A stretch of 64,000 nt of DNA from Selenomonas sp. oral taxon 892 str. F0426 (GCF_000468035.1 NZ_KI260535.1:1-64000), one strand, 5' to 3'; counted from the stretch's first letter, positions 35,568 through 44,172 are shown. Program-made: numbers and translations. The notes: a model not told the origin generated them from the letters alone.

Positions 35568-36293
35568 ATGGTTGAGGGGGACAAACTCTACGCGCTGCTC
35601 AAGCACGGAGCCTCTATCCACATCATTAGCCAAGAACTCTCGATCGACTACTACGGCGTACTCGAACTCAGTGAGGAGGAGCAGACAGCGGGCAAGCCTG
35701 CCGGGGCGCTGGCCGCGCGTCTCGATATCCCCGTGGGAAAATTTGTTGATACGCCCAGTGCCGGGCAGATGCTCCAGTGTCACCTCACGGGTGCCGGCTG
35801 CGTTTATCATTTTGATGTCCCCTACCGCTCTGCCTCTCCGCTGCCCGATACGATCTGGTATCTCGATCTGCCGGAGAGTGCGGAGCGCATCCAGCTGCGT
35901 GACTTCGTCCGTGTTCCCATCCCGATGTCAATTGAGGTGAAACTGCCGGGCGATCACGGGAGTCTAAAAGATTACCGCGAGGTCGCACTCATCGATATCA
36001 GCGGCGGCGGACTCTGCTTCGTTCACAGCGAGCCGCTCATTATGGAGGCGCCAATCGTGGTGCGTGTACCCGATCTGCCGCACATTGGCACGCTCGATGC
36101 TGAGGGAACAGTGCGGCGCGCAACACCGATTGAGACAAACCTCGGCATGACGTACCACATCGGCGTGATGTTCGGCGATGCACTGGGGCGCCGTGAGCGT
36201 GACCGCCTCGTACAGAGCGTCTATCAGCTCCAACAGAGTTACCTGCGCAAGGGACTCAAGGTGCCGCAGATCGATCATACGAAGAGGGGCTGA
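35568..36293 (+). CDS. PilZ-domain c-di-GMP-binding protein
   Basis: A 241-residue protein with the two-domain YcgR plan. Residues ~1-100 form the N-terminal YcgR-like beta domain. The PilZ domain follows with the c-di-GMP motif RDFVR (RxxxR) and DISGGGLCF (D/NxSxxG). Such proteins transmit c-di-GMP levels to flagella or to secretion and envelope systems. The ATG follows AAGGA by 9-10 bases; a TTG seven codons upstream overlaps the ribosome site. Single-gene unit, so its target is not indicated. Confidence 0.88.
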   Translation: MVEGDKLYALLKHGASIHIISQELSIDYYGVLELSEEEQTAGKPAGALAARLDIPVGKFVDTPSAGQMLQCHLTGAGCVYHFDVPYRSASPLPDTIWYLDLPESAERIQLRDFVRVPIPMSIEVKLPGDHGSLKDYREVALIDISGGGLCFVHSEPLIMEAPIVVRVPDLPHIGTLDAEGTVRRATPIETNLGMTYHIGVMFGDALGRRERDRLVQSVYQLQQSYLRKGLKVPQIDHTKRG

Positions 36294-36304
36294 ATACATA
36301 AAAA

Positions 36305-36350
36305 GGCTGTTGCACGAAGCTAGAAAACTTCGTGCAACAGCCCATTTTTT
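36305..36350. terminator. Bidirectional terminator, PilZ gene/YbjN-like gene
   Basis: 15-bp perfect stem GGCTGTTGCACGAAG/CTTCGTGCAACAGCC (36305-36319 with 36328-36342) with T-runs on both strands, between convergent genes. The inner GCACGAAG core is identical to the hairpin at 1-32. Confidence 0.88.
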
Positions 36351-36359
36351 GTATTAAAC

Positions 36360-36845
36360 TCACGCCCAACGTAGCTTCATCAGCTCGGGATAGACCTCCT
36401 CGAGCACCTGGAGGCCGACACCGACCATCGCCATGAAGCTGTCCGACTGAAAGGCACCAACGTGCAGGTCAAGCGGCAAGTCGATGTCGACAACGACATC
36501 CCGCTCATCATCCACAACGAACTTTACATAGCGATACTCACTGTTCCACTCGTTGAGTTTCTCGTGAAACACCTGCGGATCCATATTCTCATCAAGACGA
36601 ACAAGGCCGAAGTACTTGATCTTGATGAAGTCGTTCGTGTCTCCGTTCTCTGTGACAACGATGGCGATGCTCACAACGCTGCCATTATCGAGCTGCTGCC
36701 GCATGCGGATGATCCGCTCCTCGCCGTCATCGGTGACATCCTCACCGTATTTCATATCCTGCTTGTCCAGCTCTGCTTTGATCGCTTCAAACGCGCTGTT
36801 CTTGAGCCCTTCCTCGCTCCCGCTGAAACCGTCAAAAAGTCCCAT
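36360..36845 (-). CDS. YbjN-like protein, paralogue 1
   Basis: A 161-residue cytoplasmic protein starting MGLFDGFSGSEEG. The middle region (FIKIKYFGLVRLDENM, LNEWNSEYRYVKFVVDDERD, DIDLPLDLHVGAF) resembles the YbjN (bacterial sensory transduction regulator) fold. It is a tandem paralogue of the next gene with the same N-terminus and the same core motifs. The ATG follows CGGAGG. Function unknown; YbjN-like proteins often resemble type III secretion chaperones in fold. Confidence 0.7.
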   Translation of the reverse strand: MGLFDGFSGSEEGLKNSAFEAIKAELDKQDMKYGEDVTDDGEERIIRMRQQLDNGSVVSIAIVVTENGDTNDFIKIKYFGLVRLDENMDPQVFHEKLNEWNSEYRYVKFVVDDERDVVVDIDLPLDLHVGAFQSDSFMAMVGVGLQVLEEVYPELMKLRWA

Positions 36846-36880
36846 GGAGTTCCTCCGTTCAACGTTCGTATTTTGTTTCT

Positions 36881-37396
36881 TTATTCCTGCGGGCGCGGTT
36901 GATGCCCACGTGTGCAAAGTTCCATCAGGTCGTCATAGACCTTTTCTACAATGCGCATGCCGACTCCCATCATCGCCATGACACTGCTTGGCTGAAACGT
37001 CCCTTCATGCAGGTCGAGCGGCAGGTCGATGTCGAGAACAACATCCTGGTCGCGATCAAGGCAGAACTTCACGTAGCGAAAATCGGCGTTCCACTCGTTG
37101 ATCTTTGCAAGCAATGCTCCGCGCAGATGGTCTTCCTCGAGATAGGCAATATCATAGAGCTTGATCTTGATAAAGCCATCAGCATGGTTGTACTCACGCA
37201 CGACAATGACCGCTGTGATGGTCTCATCGTTCTCGAGTTCGTTCCGCATATAAAAGTATGTCTCTTTACGGTCTTCCTCACTCTCGTCACTCAGCTCATA
37301 GTTCCAGTCGTGCCGATCAAGCTCTGCCTTGAGCGCATCGCAAATGCCCAGCGAGGCCGTTTCATCACCGCCGTGAAATCCATCAAAGAGTCCCAT
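36881..37396 (-). CDS. YbjN-like protein, paralogue 2
   Basis: A 171-residue protein starting MGLFDGFHGGDET, clearly paralogous to the adjacent 36360-36845 gene (shared FIKIKLYDIAYLEED, INEWNADFRYVKFCLDRDQD, DIDLPLDLHEGTFQ). The N-terminal third is more acidic and the C-terminus differs. The 35-base gap and same direction suggest co-transcription. A TATAAT lies about 45 bases upstream of the ATG but without a convincing -35. Function unknown. Confidence 0.7.
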   Translation of the reverse strand: MGLFDGFHGGDETASLGICDALKAELDRHDWNYELSDESEEDRKETYFYMRNELENDETITAVIVVREYNHADGFIKIKLYDIAYLEEDHLRGALLAKINEWNADFRYVKFCLDRDQDVVLDIDLPLDLHEGTFQPSSVMAMMGVGMRIVEKVYDDLMELCTRGHQPRPQE

Positions 37397-37444
37397 TTGT
37401 CCCCTCCATATTCGCCCTTCTGTGAGAGCATTGTCCCCATTATA

Positions 37445-38761
37445 TTATGGCGCTGGAGCAATTAAACCGATCGCCGTAAGCGTATCGATCGCAGCAGTGC
37501 CGCGTTCATTTTGAAAATCGAGTGTCGAGACGACAACCTGTCGGATGTAGTGCTGCACTCCATCTTCGTAGTAGCTGCTGATGTCATGAATCACGTACGG
37601 GATGCCCCCTGCATCCTGTCCAAGATAGAGCATAACATGCCCGGGGCGAAAGAGCAGTGCCCCAGGTGGTGCGTGCGCGAGGCGCTCATAGCGCTCCGCG
37701 GTGGTACGACCGGTCAGAGGCAGGAGCGCACAGGCGCGCTCCTGCATATCCGCATCGCGCGGCAGCTCTACCCCCATAGCACGATAGATGTTCTGCACGT
37801 AGGATGAGCAGTCCATCCCATCATTTCCCCCGCCCCATCCGTACTCGGTACGGAGCGGACGAAAGGCGAGGCGGATGAGATTGTTGTGCGTCAGCGGCAG
37901 CCGTCCCTCCGTAAGACTGCCGTCATCCGTCCTCCGCACCTCCTGAACGGCGAGATGTCCCCCGGCATCCCGTACAGGCAGGTACAGATGGAGCGTCCCA
38001 TCCGTCGCCCGTGTGCCCGAAATCTTTGCTCCGAGTTGATAGAGGTGTTCTCTCCCCGCCTCCGCCAGGCGGAGCTGCGCCGCCGTCACGGTGAAGAACT
38101 CCTCCGGCGCGGCGAATCCACACCATGTCTCCCAATCCGCATATGCGAGCGCATCCACATCGACCCAGCCGTGATAGTCCCGCGTCTCGACAAAGGCGAA
38201 GCGCCGATCTCCCGAGGTATGGAGGACGAGCACCGCCTCCCCCGGATCCAGCACCGTTCCCTGCAGGGCATCATAGTACATATCATCCGGTGACTCGTAC
38301 CAACCGTCCGCTGTCGGCAGGAGGCGTACATCGGCGCGCCGAACAGCAACGGCAGGACGAACATCGATGATCGCCCCGAGGCTCTCGATAGCACGGTTGG
38401 CACAAACAGACTGCCAGCGTTCTGCTGTGAGCGGCTGCCCGCCATCGTAGAGATCCGGCAGCGTCTCGTCGTATCCCTGTGCTGCAGCGTGTATCTGCAT
38501 GCCCACGCGCGCGTCCGCCGCTGCTGTAAGGTCGTATGTCAGGCCACGCTGCACATTCACGCGCGCGAGCTCCGCGCATGCCTCTGCTGTGAGGAGCGGT
38601 GTGTCTCCGTTCACGCGCAGCCATGCATCTGCAGTCGCAGCCTTCCCCATCACAGGCAGCTCCGCATGAACCACGCCTGCGCTCAGCTCCGCGATGACGA
38701 GGAATGCAGCAGCAACAGCGATAATGCGAAGAAACGATCTGACACAGGAGTCCTCAGGCAC
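37445..38761 (-). CDS. Secreted NlpC/P60 cell-wall peptidase with SH3-like domains
   Basis: A 438-residue protein with a signal peptide (RSFLRIIAVAAAFLVIAELS, about 8-27, cleavage near VHA). The middle (about 130-300) resembles the SH3 modules of NlpC/P60 enzymes (VLHTSGDRRFAFVETRDYHG). The C-terminal ~130 residues are the peptidase: catalytic Cys in GMDCSSYVQNIYRAMG, His in RPGHVMLYLG, and a third polar residue in HDISSYY. It probably cleaves gamma-D-Glu-DAP bonds in peptidoglycan. The GTG start overlaps the end of the upstream gene by 8 bases. Confidence 0.87.
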   Translation of the reverse strand: MPEDSCVRSFLRIIAVAAAFLVIAELSAGVVHAELPVMGKAATADAWLRVNGDTPLLTAEACAELARVNVQRGLTYDLTAAADARVGMQIHAAAQGYDETLPDLYDGGQPLTAERWQSVCANRAIESLGAIIDVRPAVAVRRADVRLLPTADGWYESPDDMYYDALQGTVLDPGEAVLVLHTSGDRRFAFVETRDYHGWVDVDALAYADWETWCGFAAPEEFFTVTAAQLRLAEAGREHLYQLGAKISGTRATDGTLHLYLPVRDAGGHLAVQEVRRTDDGSLTEGRLPLTHNNLIRLAFRPLRTEYGWGGGNDGMDCSSYVQNIYRAMGVELPRDADMQERACALLPLTGRTTAERYERLAHAPPGALLFRPGHVMLYLGQDAGGIPYVIHDISSYYEDGVQHYIRQVVVSTLDFQNERGTAAIDTLTAIGLIAPAP

Positions 38762-39662
38762 TCTCCTGCTCCCCGCGCAGCTCAGTCAGTCCCCACGCGA
38801 AGAACGCATCCATACCGATGAAGGCGAACTCGTTGTCCGCCACCGCCTCTCCGAACTCCTCCATCGTCCCGATGGCAAAGGAGCCTGCATGACGACCAGG
38901 AGCGCGTCGGGGGAGATCCCCCCGTACGCCACGCTCAAAAAACGCCTCTGTGTCTGTGTTGACCGCTGCGAGTTCCTGTAGGAAGTTGCGCGCCATCTTC
39001 ATCTTGCCGAGGCGATAAAAGAGCATCGCCAGAGGCAGATACATCAGTGCAACCCCCTCTTCATAGCGCTGATAGAGCTGTATCGCGGCGTCCCCCTCCT
39101 CGATCGCGGCATAGATAAACATGAGCTGATAGCGCCGCCCAAGCCCGTCGTGTTCCGAGAGGCGGAGCATCTCCTCGCATTCCTTTGCCGCGAGACGAAG
39201 CTTGCGTGCTGCCAGAAGGGACTCCAGATAGGAGAGGCGCAGGAACATATATGGCTTCGTCGCGGGCATCGCCCAAAACTTGCCGATGTTCTCCTCGGAG
39301 AACATCCCCTGCTCCTCGAACTGCGCCGTTGCCTTGCGCGTCAGATCCTCGTAGTGATGCACGCGGTCGTCTGCATTTTGGGCAAGATACTCGATCTGCA
39401 TGCAGGCAGCCGTAAGATTGTCCGGCTCCATGCGCAGAATGCGCTTGATGATGCGATAGCGCTCCTCGCCCGTCTTCTGTCGTGCACGTGCGATGAGTTC
39501 GTCTGCAGTGAGGGTATTTACCTCACGCGGCAGATTCGGATTCTCACGCAGCCGTCGGCTGAGATCTGATACGATCTCGGTCATGCGCTCAACGCTGATC
39601 TTTCCACCCTCGGCCTTTACCATGCGGTTCAGTTCAAGCTGCATCCATTCCTTGTCTGTCAT
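38754..39662 (-). CDS. Helical-repeat (TPR-like) protein, unknown
   Basis: A 302-residue soluble protein. Much of it looks like paired helices (for example YLESLLAARKLRLAAKECEE, QLMFIYAAIEEGDAAIQLYQ and LPLAMLFYRLGKMKMARNFL), which suggests tetratricopeptide-like repeats at about 60-240, though consensus positions are loose. No signal peptide. The ATG at 39662 follows AAGGAAGGG; a longer frame upstream crosses a promoter and is rejected. It is translationally coupled to the NlpC/P60 gene. Confidence 0.65.
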   Translation of the reverse strand: MTDKEWMQLELNRMVKAEGGKISVERMTEIVSDLSRRLRENPNLPREVNTLTADELIARARQKTGEERYRIIKRILRMEPDNLTAACMQIEYLAQNADDRVHHYEDLTRKATAQFEEQGMFSEENIGKFWAMPATKPYMFLRLSYLESLLAARKLRLAAKECEEMLRLSEHDGLGRRYQLMFIYAAIEEGDAAIQLYQRYEEGVALMYLPLAMLFYRLGKMKMARNFLQELAAVNTDTEAFFERGVRGDLPRRAPGRHAGSFAIGTMEEFGEAVADNEFAFIGMDAFFAWGLTELRGEQESA

Positions 39663-39698
39663 GCAATTTCCCTTCCTTTGCTGGTAGTTCCTATACTT

Positions 39699-39704
39699 AT
39701 TATA
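39699..39704 (-). promoter_or_regulatory. -10 box of the 39662 operon
   Basis: Minus-strand perfect TATAAT about 37 bases before the ATG at 39662, following the terminator of the upstream gene. No good -35 is visible at the right spacing. Confidence 0.4.
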
Positions 39705-39728
39705 CCTTGTTTTTACAGAAAAAGCTAC

Positions 39729-39770
39729 AAAAAAGAACTGCCGCCCCAACCATGTATGGGACGGCAGTTC
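39729..39770 (-). terminator. Terminator of the secreted protein gene at 39776
   Basis: Stem GAACTGCCG/CGGCAGTTC (39735-39743 with 39762-39770), extended inward by C/G pairs, followed by six Ts on the minus strand at 39729-39734. Confidence 0.85.
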
Positions 39771-39775
39771 ATCTG

Positions 39776-40420
39776 CTATTTTTCCTTCTTGTTTTTTGCT
39801 TTCTTTCCCTTTTTTGCGGGTTTTTCATGTGTGTTCGCAGGTTCCTCGATCGTTTGCTGTTTCGCTGCGGCAAGTGCCGCGCGATCCGCATCGGTCAGGA
39901 TGCCGCGTGAGCGGCGGATAAGCGCCTCCTGATTTGCTGCTGCATATTGGATGATCGCATCGAAGAACTTCTTTTCAACGTCCTTGTCCGACAGCGCAGA
40001 GAGCGTGATCTCCTTTGTATTCTCCTCGCGGGAGAGCGTTCCCCAGAGACTGTCCAGATCCTCGTGCGCCGTGATGTGGACGACACCGGCGCGCAGGTCG
40101 ATCAGAAGATACTCCGCTGCACCCGAGAGGTCACTATAGCCATCGAGCGGCAGCATGCGCCAGCGCCGCTTGGAGACGACATCCTGGATCTGTATGTTAT
40201 CGTAGATACGGAGCGTAGGCACGACGATCTTTGTGAGGTCGATATAGCCGTGTGCGTCCGTCGCATACTGAATCTGTTCTTTGTTAAAGTAATAGCCTTG
40301 GCGTGCCGTTGACTGCACCCACTGATAGATGTGCTTTGGAATCTCCTCGGCGGCTGCAGGGCGAGCGTCCATAAACAGAGCGGCGCAGAGAAGGAGTACC
40401 GCTCCCCATTTTTTTTGCAC
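39776..40420 (-). CDS. Secreted protein with lysine-rich tail, unknown
   Basis: A 214-residue protein with a signal peptide (KKWGAVLLLCAALFMDARPA, cleavage near PAAA). The mature part is mixed alpha/beta with two strand-rich segments (YIDLTKIVVPTLRIYDNIQI and YLLIDLRAGVVHITAHEDLD) and ends in a 16-residue Lys-rich tail (KPAKKGKKAKNKKEK). The start is GTG. No family recognised. It is followed by its own strong terminator. Confidence 0.6.
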   Translation of the reverse strand: MQKKWGAVLLLCAALFMDARPAAAEEIPKHIYQWVQSTARQGYYFNKEQIQYATDAHGYIDLTKIVVPTLRIYDNIQIQDVVSKRRWRMLPLDGYSDLSGAAEYLLIDLRAGVVHITAHEDLDSLWGTLSREENTKEITLSALSDKDVEKKFFDAIIQYAAANQEALIRRSRGILTDADRAALAAAKQQTIEEPANTHEKPAKKGKKAKNKKEK

Positions 40421-40517
40421 GTATCATCGCTCCCATCGCATGTTGAGTTTATGTCCGATATGTTATGACGAAAATCTGAATTTTTGCTGAACACGATAGG
40501 TCGCGGTGCTCCTCCGC

Positions 40518-41465
40518 TTAAAGCCCTGAGTGCAGCTCCCAATCATCGGCGTTGTCGAGGCTGTCAAGCTCATACGGCGTCCCCTGATAGACGTAGTAGT
40601 TCAGCCAGTTCGCAAAAAGAAGATGTGCTACGCTGCGCCAGCGCACAGTCGGTGCACAGTTCGGATCATCATCGGGGTAGTAATTGCACGGGATGTCAGG
40701 ATCAAGTCCCGCTACGAGATCACGATCATACTCCGCCTTGAGCGTCAGGGGATCGTACTCTGCATGTCCGGTAATGAAGAATTGGCGGCGATGGAGGTTT
40801 GCAATGATGTAGGGGCCCGCCGCACCGTCAGCGAGAACGGTCAGCTCCGGCACGCGCGCAATATCCTCACGACGCGTCTCTGTATGACGTGAGTGAGGGA
40901 CGTAGAAGCCATCATCAAAGCCGCGCAGGAGCGGCTCATGCTGGACACAGAGGCGATGCTCGAACACACCGAAGATCTTCTTGTCCATCCAGTGCTTCGG
41001 GATATCATAGTGGTAGTACAGCCCCGCCTGCGCGCCCCAACAGATATGAAATGTGGAGTAGGCGTGTTTCCGGCTCCACTGCATGATCTCAGAGACCTCA
41101 TCCCAGTAGGCAACACGCTCGAATGGCAGCTGTTCAATTGGCGCACCTGTGATGATGAACCCATCGTACTTCTTGTGCCGCACCTCGGCAAATGTGCCAT
41201 AGAACTCCGTCAGATAGTCACGCGGCGTGTGGGATGGAATATAGGACTCCGTATAGATAAAATCCACCTCAACCTGCAGCGGCGTATTGCCAAGGAGGCG
41301 CAGGAGCTGTGTCTCTGTCACGTCCTTGATCGGCATGAGATTCAGAATGAGGATGCGCAGCGGACGAATATCCTGACTGTACGCACGCGCCGCATTCATG
41401 ACGAAGATGTTCTCCCCCTCCAGAACATTCGTCGCAGGCAGGCTGTTCGGTATCTTAATCGGCAT
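40518..41465 (-). CDS. metA: Homoserine O-acetyltransferase, MetA type
   Basis: A 315-residue MetA-family acyltransferase, first step of methionine synthesis. Catalytic Cys142 lies in HICWGAQAGLYYHY, and the His/Glu of the triad in TGHAEYD (His235, Glu237). Residue 111 is Glu (TGAPIEQLPFERVAYW); in this family Glu111 goes with acetyl-CoA use and Gly with succinyl-CoA use (shown for Bacillus cereus and E. coli MetA), so acetyl-homoserine is the likely product. The ATG at 41465 starts MPIKIPNSLP; a longer frame is rejected. Last gene of the 44089-40518 run. Confidence 0.93.
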   Translation of the reverse strand: MPIKIPNSLPATNVLEGENIFVMNAARAYSQDIRPLRILILNLMPIKDVTETQLLRLLGNTPLQVEVDFIYTESYIPSHTPRDYLTEFYGTFAEVRHKKYDGFIITGAPIEQLPFERVAYWDEVSEIMQWSRKHAYSTFHICWGAQAGLYYHYDIPKHWMDKKIFGVFEHRLCVQHEPLLRGFDDGFYVPHSRHTETRREDIARVPELTVLADGAAGPYIIANLHRRQFFITGHAEYDPLTLKAEYDRDLVAGLDPDIPCNYYPDDDPNCAPTVRWRSVAHLLFANWLNYYVYQGTPYELDSLDNADDWELHSGL

Positions 41466-41521
41466 CGTTTCCCGTTCCCTTTCGTATGGAATTGCGCAGA
41501 GGAGACCTCCGCTCCATAAAA

Positions 41522-42409
41522 TTATTTCAGCTGATAGCGCGTCACCCACGTGCTGTATCCATTTGCGAATGCACGCAGACGGATGAGACCACGCTCCTCA
41601 GGAGCATTGCGCGCAATCATACGATAGGCGCCCTCATAGCCGTCATCAAGGGGCTGCCACCCATCGGCAGGCGACCAATAGCGCCCTGTAACAATGCGCT
41701 CCGTCCCCTGTGGCAGGTTCACTGCACGCTTATCGAATTTGATCTCAACAGCCTTACCTGCTGCATCGCGCACCTCTGTCCACGCCCAAAAGATCAAATT
41801 GTCCCCCATGCGGCGCATCGTCGATGTGTCGGCTGTCACCTGCGTCTTGATTCCGGACAAAGCCTCCTCGGACCACAGCAGGATCCAGCGGTCATCTGCA
41901 CGCATGCGTTCCAGCTCTCCGCGATGAAATACAGTGTCGATGATTGCCGCATAGAACTCCTCATCAAACTGCTGTGAATTCATCTCCTTCTCCGTGCCCT
42001 CGCCTTTTGACCAGAGCACATTGCCCGCAGCATCGTAGAATGTCTCCCCTATGTATTGGAGCAGGCGATTCTGCGGCGAGACTCGTACCTGCGCAATCGC
42101 ATAGGAAAGCTGACTGGGGCTGGTAATGACGTGTCCGATCTTGTAGTTGCGGATCGTCTCCTCTGCTCCTTCATAGCTGAACGATGTCTTGATCTCCCCC
42201 TCGATCTCCGTCGCAGCCGTCTTGCCTGCGGCGGTCTTTCCAGACTTCAGCACATGAACCGTTGCCGGTGCATAGAATTTTGAATAGCGATCATTCGAGC
42301 TCAGCCAAACCCATGTGCGCCCATCCTCTGCAAGAGCTGCAGGGCACATCATCAGCAGGAGGAGGAACGACAGCAAGAGTCCCGTTCCATATCGTATCTT
42401 CGTGCTCAT
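41522..42409 (-). CDS. Secreted protein with repeated surface-antigen-like segments, unknown
   Basis: A 295-residue protein with a signal peptide (LLLSFLLLLMMCPAALAED, cleavage after ALA). The N-terminal part of the mature protein (WVWLSSNDRYSKFYAPATVH) and a C-terminal part (WSPADGWQPLDDGYEGAYRM) are Trp/Tyr/Asp-rich strands. No lipobox or membrane anchor. No family recognised. It lies between a PHP phosphatase gene and metA, 17 and 57 bases away, so probably in one transcript. Confidence 0.6.
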   Translation of the reverse strand: MSTKIRYGTGLLLSFLLLLMMCPAALAEDGRTWVWLSSNDRYSKFYAPATVHVLKSGKTAAGKTAATEIEGEIKTSFSYEGAEETIRNYKIGHVITSPSQLSYAIAQVRVSPQNRLLQYIGETFYDAAGNVLWSKGEGTEKEMNSQQFDEEFYAAIIDTVFHRGELERMRADDRWILLWSEEALSGIKTQVTADTSTMRRMGDNLIFWAWTEVRDAAGKAVEIKFDKRAVNLPQGTERIVTGRYWSPADGWQPLDDGYEGAYRMIARNAPEERGLIRLRAFANGYSTWVTRYQLK

Positions 42410-42425
42410 CTCAGGCTCTCCTCTC

Positions 42426-43277
42426 TCAGTCGAGTGCGACAGTCTCTCGTCCGCGCGCTCCCAGGAATCTTATCTGTTCTCTATAGCCAAAGGAGTACGC
42501 GTACTGCACCGCCTCCTCGTTATAGCGCGCACAGTCCTCGGGCTTATGCGCGTCCGAAGTTGTGATGATCGGCAGGTCATACGCCCTTGCCATGTGCATA
42601 AAATCGGGATATGGTGAAAACTCCTCGATGGGATAGCGGTAGTATGTCCCCGTATTGAGGTCAACAATCATATTGGCAGCCTTCATCACTTTCGCCGCGC
42701 GTTCCAGATACGGTGTCACGTCAAAGTCAGGAATGTGACGATAGAGCCGAATGTTGAACGGATGACCAAGGGCATCGTAGAGCCCAGCCGCCGCGAGCTT
42801 TTCAACCTCCTGCGTGTACCACTCATAGATATCCGTGAGCGGATGATTCTCCCACTCTGCCTTGATCGCTCCGGTATCATACGCCCAGCCGCGCAGGAAA
42901 TGAACCGAGCCAATCACGTAGTCGAAGGGATAGTCGCGGAGGATCTTCGCCACAGCCGCCTGATCCTTAAAGTTGCAGACCTCGATGCCCGCGAGTACCT
43001 TGTGCCTCCTCCTGAGTTTTTCGATGAACGCAAAATACTCATCGAGTGTGTACTTAAACTTGTTTGACTTCAGCCATTTTCGCTGAAAACTCCCCACAAA
43101 GGTGTCGTCAAGGATGAGATCATCGTAGTAAAGCTGCTCGAACTCAGGAAATGTGTGGGAGTGCTCGGAGAAGCCGATCTCATAGACGCCGCGCTCTGCA
43201 GCCGCGCGAAAAAACCCCTCCGCATAGGCTTCATCATAGGAGCCATACTCCAGGTGCATATGATAGTCAAATCGCAT
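42426..43277 (-). CDS. PHP-domain histidinol-phosphatase-like protein
   Basis: A 283-residue PHP metallohydrolase. Motif I is FDYHMHLEYGS, motif II is IGFSEHSHTF, then GIEVCNF, VIGSVHFL, DALGHPFNI and TTSDAHKPED, the full set of metal ligands. The family includes HisJ/HisK-type histidinol-phosphatase, the likely activity, but other phosphoesters are possible because no other his gene is nearby. It lies 9 bases below the HAD gene. Confidence 0.8.
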   Translation of the reverse strand: MRFDYHMHLEYGSYDEAYAEGFFRAAAERGVYEIGFSEHSHTFPEFEQLYYDDLILDDTFVGSFQRKWLKSNKFKYTLDEYFAFIEKLRRRHKVLAGIEVCNFKDQAAVAKILRDYPFDYVIGSVHFLRGWAYDTGAIKAEWENHPLTDIYEWYTQEVEKLAAAGLYDALGHPFNIRLYRHIPDFDVTPYLERAAKVMKAANMIVDLNTGTYYRYPIEEFSPYPDFMHMARAYDLPIITTSDAHKPEDCARYNEEAVQYAYSFGYREQIRFLGARGRETVALD

Positions 43278-43285
43278 GGCACACC

Positions 43286-44089
43286 TCAGTCAAACTCGCC
43301 CGCAAGGATGCGCTCGCAGACCGCCATCACGCCATTTTCGCGGTTGCCCGGTGCGCGGTAGCGTGCACGCTCTTTTATCTCCGGGATGGCATTGTCCATC
43401 GCAAAGCTGTGTGTGACGGCCCCCATAAGCTCCAGGTCATTTCCATAGTCGCCGAATGCAGCGCACTCATCCGGCGTCACCCCGAGCCGCTGTTGGATCT
43501 GCTGTGCGGCGGAGCCCTTGTTCACACCAAGGTTGTAGAGATCGACCCACTCCGTACTCGAGAGCGACACCTGCAGACGATCACGGAACGCCTGCATTGC
43601 AGGGAGGATCGTTGTCTCTGCATGTCCGCTGAAGTCACAGAACGACATCTTGATCGGTACATCATCCACGGCAGCAAAATCGCCCACTACAGCCGCCTGT
43701 GAAACGTATTTCGAAAGTTCAGCACGAAATGCCGGCGCATCGTCAGCACTGTGCAGATACCCCTGCCGCTTACCGCAGAATACAGACTGCACACCGGAAA
43801 GACGCTCGCCCATCCGCATGACCTCAAGCGCAAGACTCCGCTCCACGGGGCTCGAAAAGAGTTCCCTGCCGCCCTCCATCACCATCGTTCCATTCTCTGC
43901 CACGAAGATCATCTCGTCACGCCATGGTGCAAACGTATGCACGAGTGATGCATACTGCCGCCCCGATGCAGGCGCAAAGCGAATCCCGCGCTCCTTCAGC
44001 CGCGCGTACATCGCGCCGAACTCTGCGGGCAAGTTTCCATTCTCATCCAGGAGTGTTCCATCCATATCCGAAAAGATCAGCCGTATCAT
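43286..44089 (-). CDS. HAD-superfamily phosphatase, Cof type
   Basis: A 267-residue HAD hydrolase with a C2B cap. Motif I is IFSDMDGTLLDENG (about 5-18), motif II is the Ser of APASGRQYAS, the Lys of motif III lies in LGVNKGSAAQQIQ, and motif IV is AFGDYGNDLELM. Family members act on sugar phosphates, FMN and pyridoxal phosphate; the substrate is unknown. The ATG at 44089 starts MIRLIFSD. It is first in the HAD-PHP-secreted-metA run. Confidence 0.85.
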   Translation of the reverse strand: MIRLIFSDMDGTLLDENGNLPAEFGAMYARLKERGIRFAPASGRQYASLVHTFAPWRDEMIFVAENGTMVMEGGRELFSSPVERSLALEVMRMGERLSGVQSVFCGKRQGYLHSADDAPAFRAELSKYVSQAAVVGDFAAVDDVPIKMSFCDFSGHAETTILPAMQAFRDRLQVSLSSTEWVDLYNLGVNKGSAAQQIQQRLGVTPDECAAFGDYGNDLELMGAVTHSFAMDNAIPEIKERARYRAPGNRENGVMAVCERILAGEFD

Positions 44090-44131
44090 CCCGTCACCTC
44101 TCTTCCCTATCCCTCTGTATACAATGTTATC

Positions 44132-44159
44132 ATTATAACAAAGAATCGATTCGGTGCAA
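44132..44159 (-). promoter_or_regulatory. Promoter of the HAD-PHP-metA run
   Basis: Minus-strand TTGCAC (44154-44159), 16-base spacer, TATAAT (44132-44137), about 43 bases before the ATG at 44089. Confidence 0.7.
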
Positions 44160-44172
44160 AGAAAAACCTTCC

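Noticed and set aside
41466-41521. SAM riboswitch before metA
   Set aside because: Only 56 bases separate metA from the upstream gene, with no riboswitch core.
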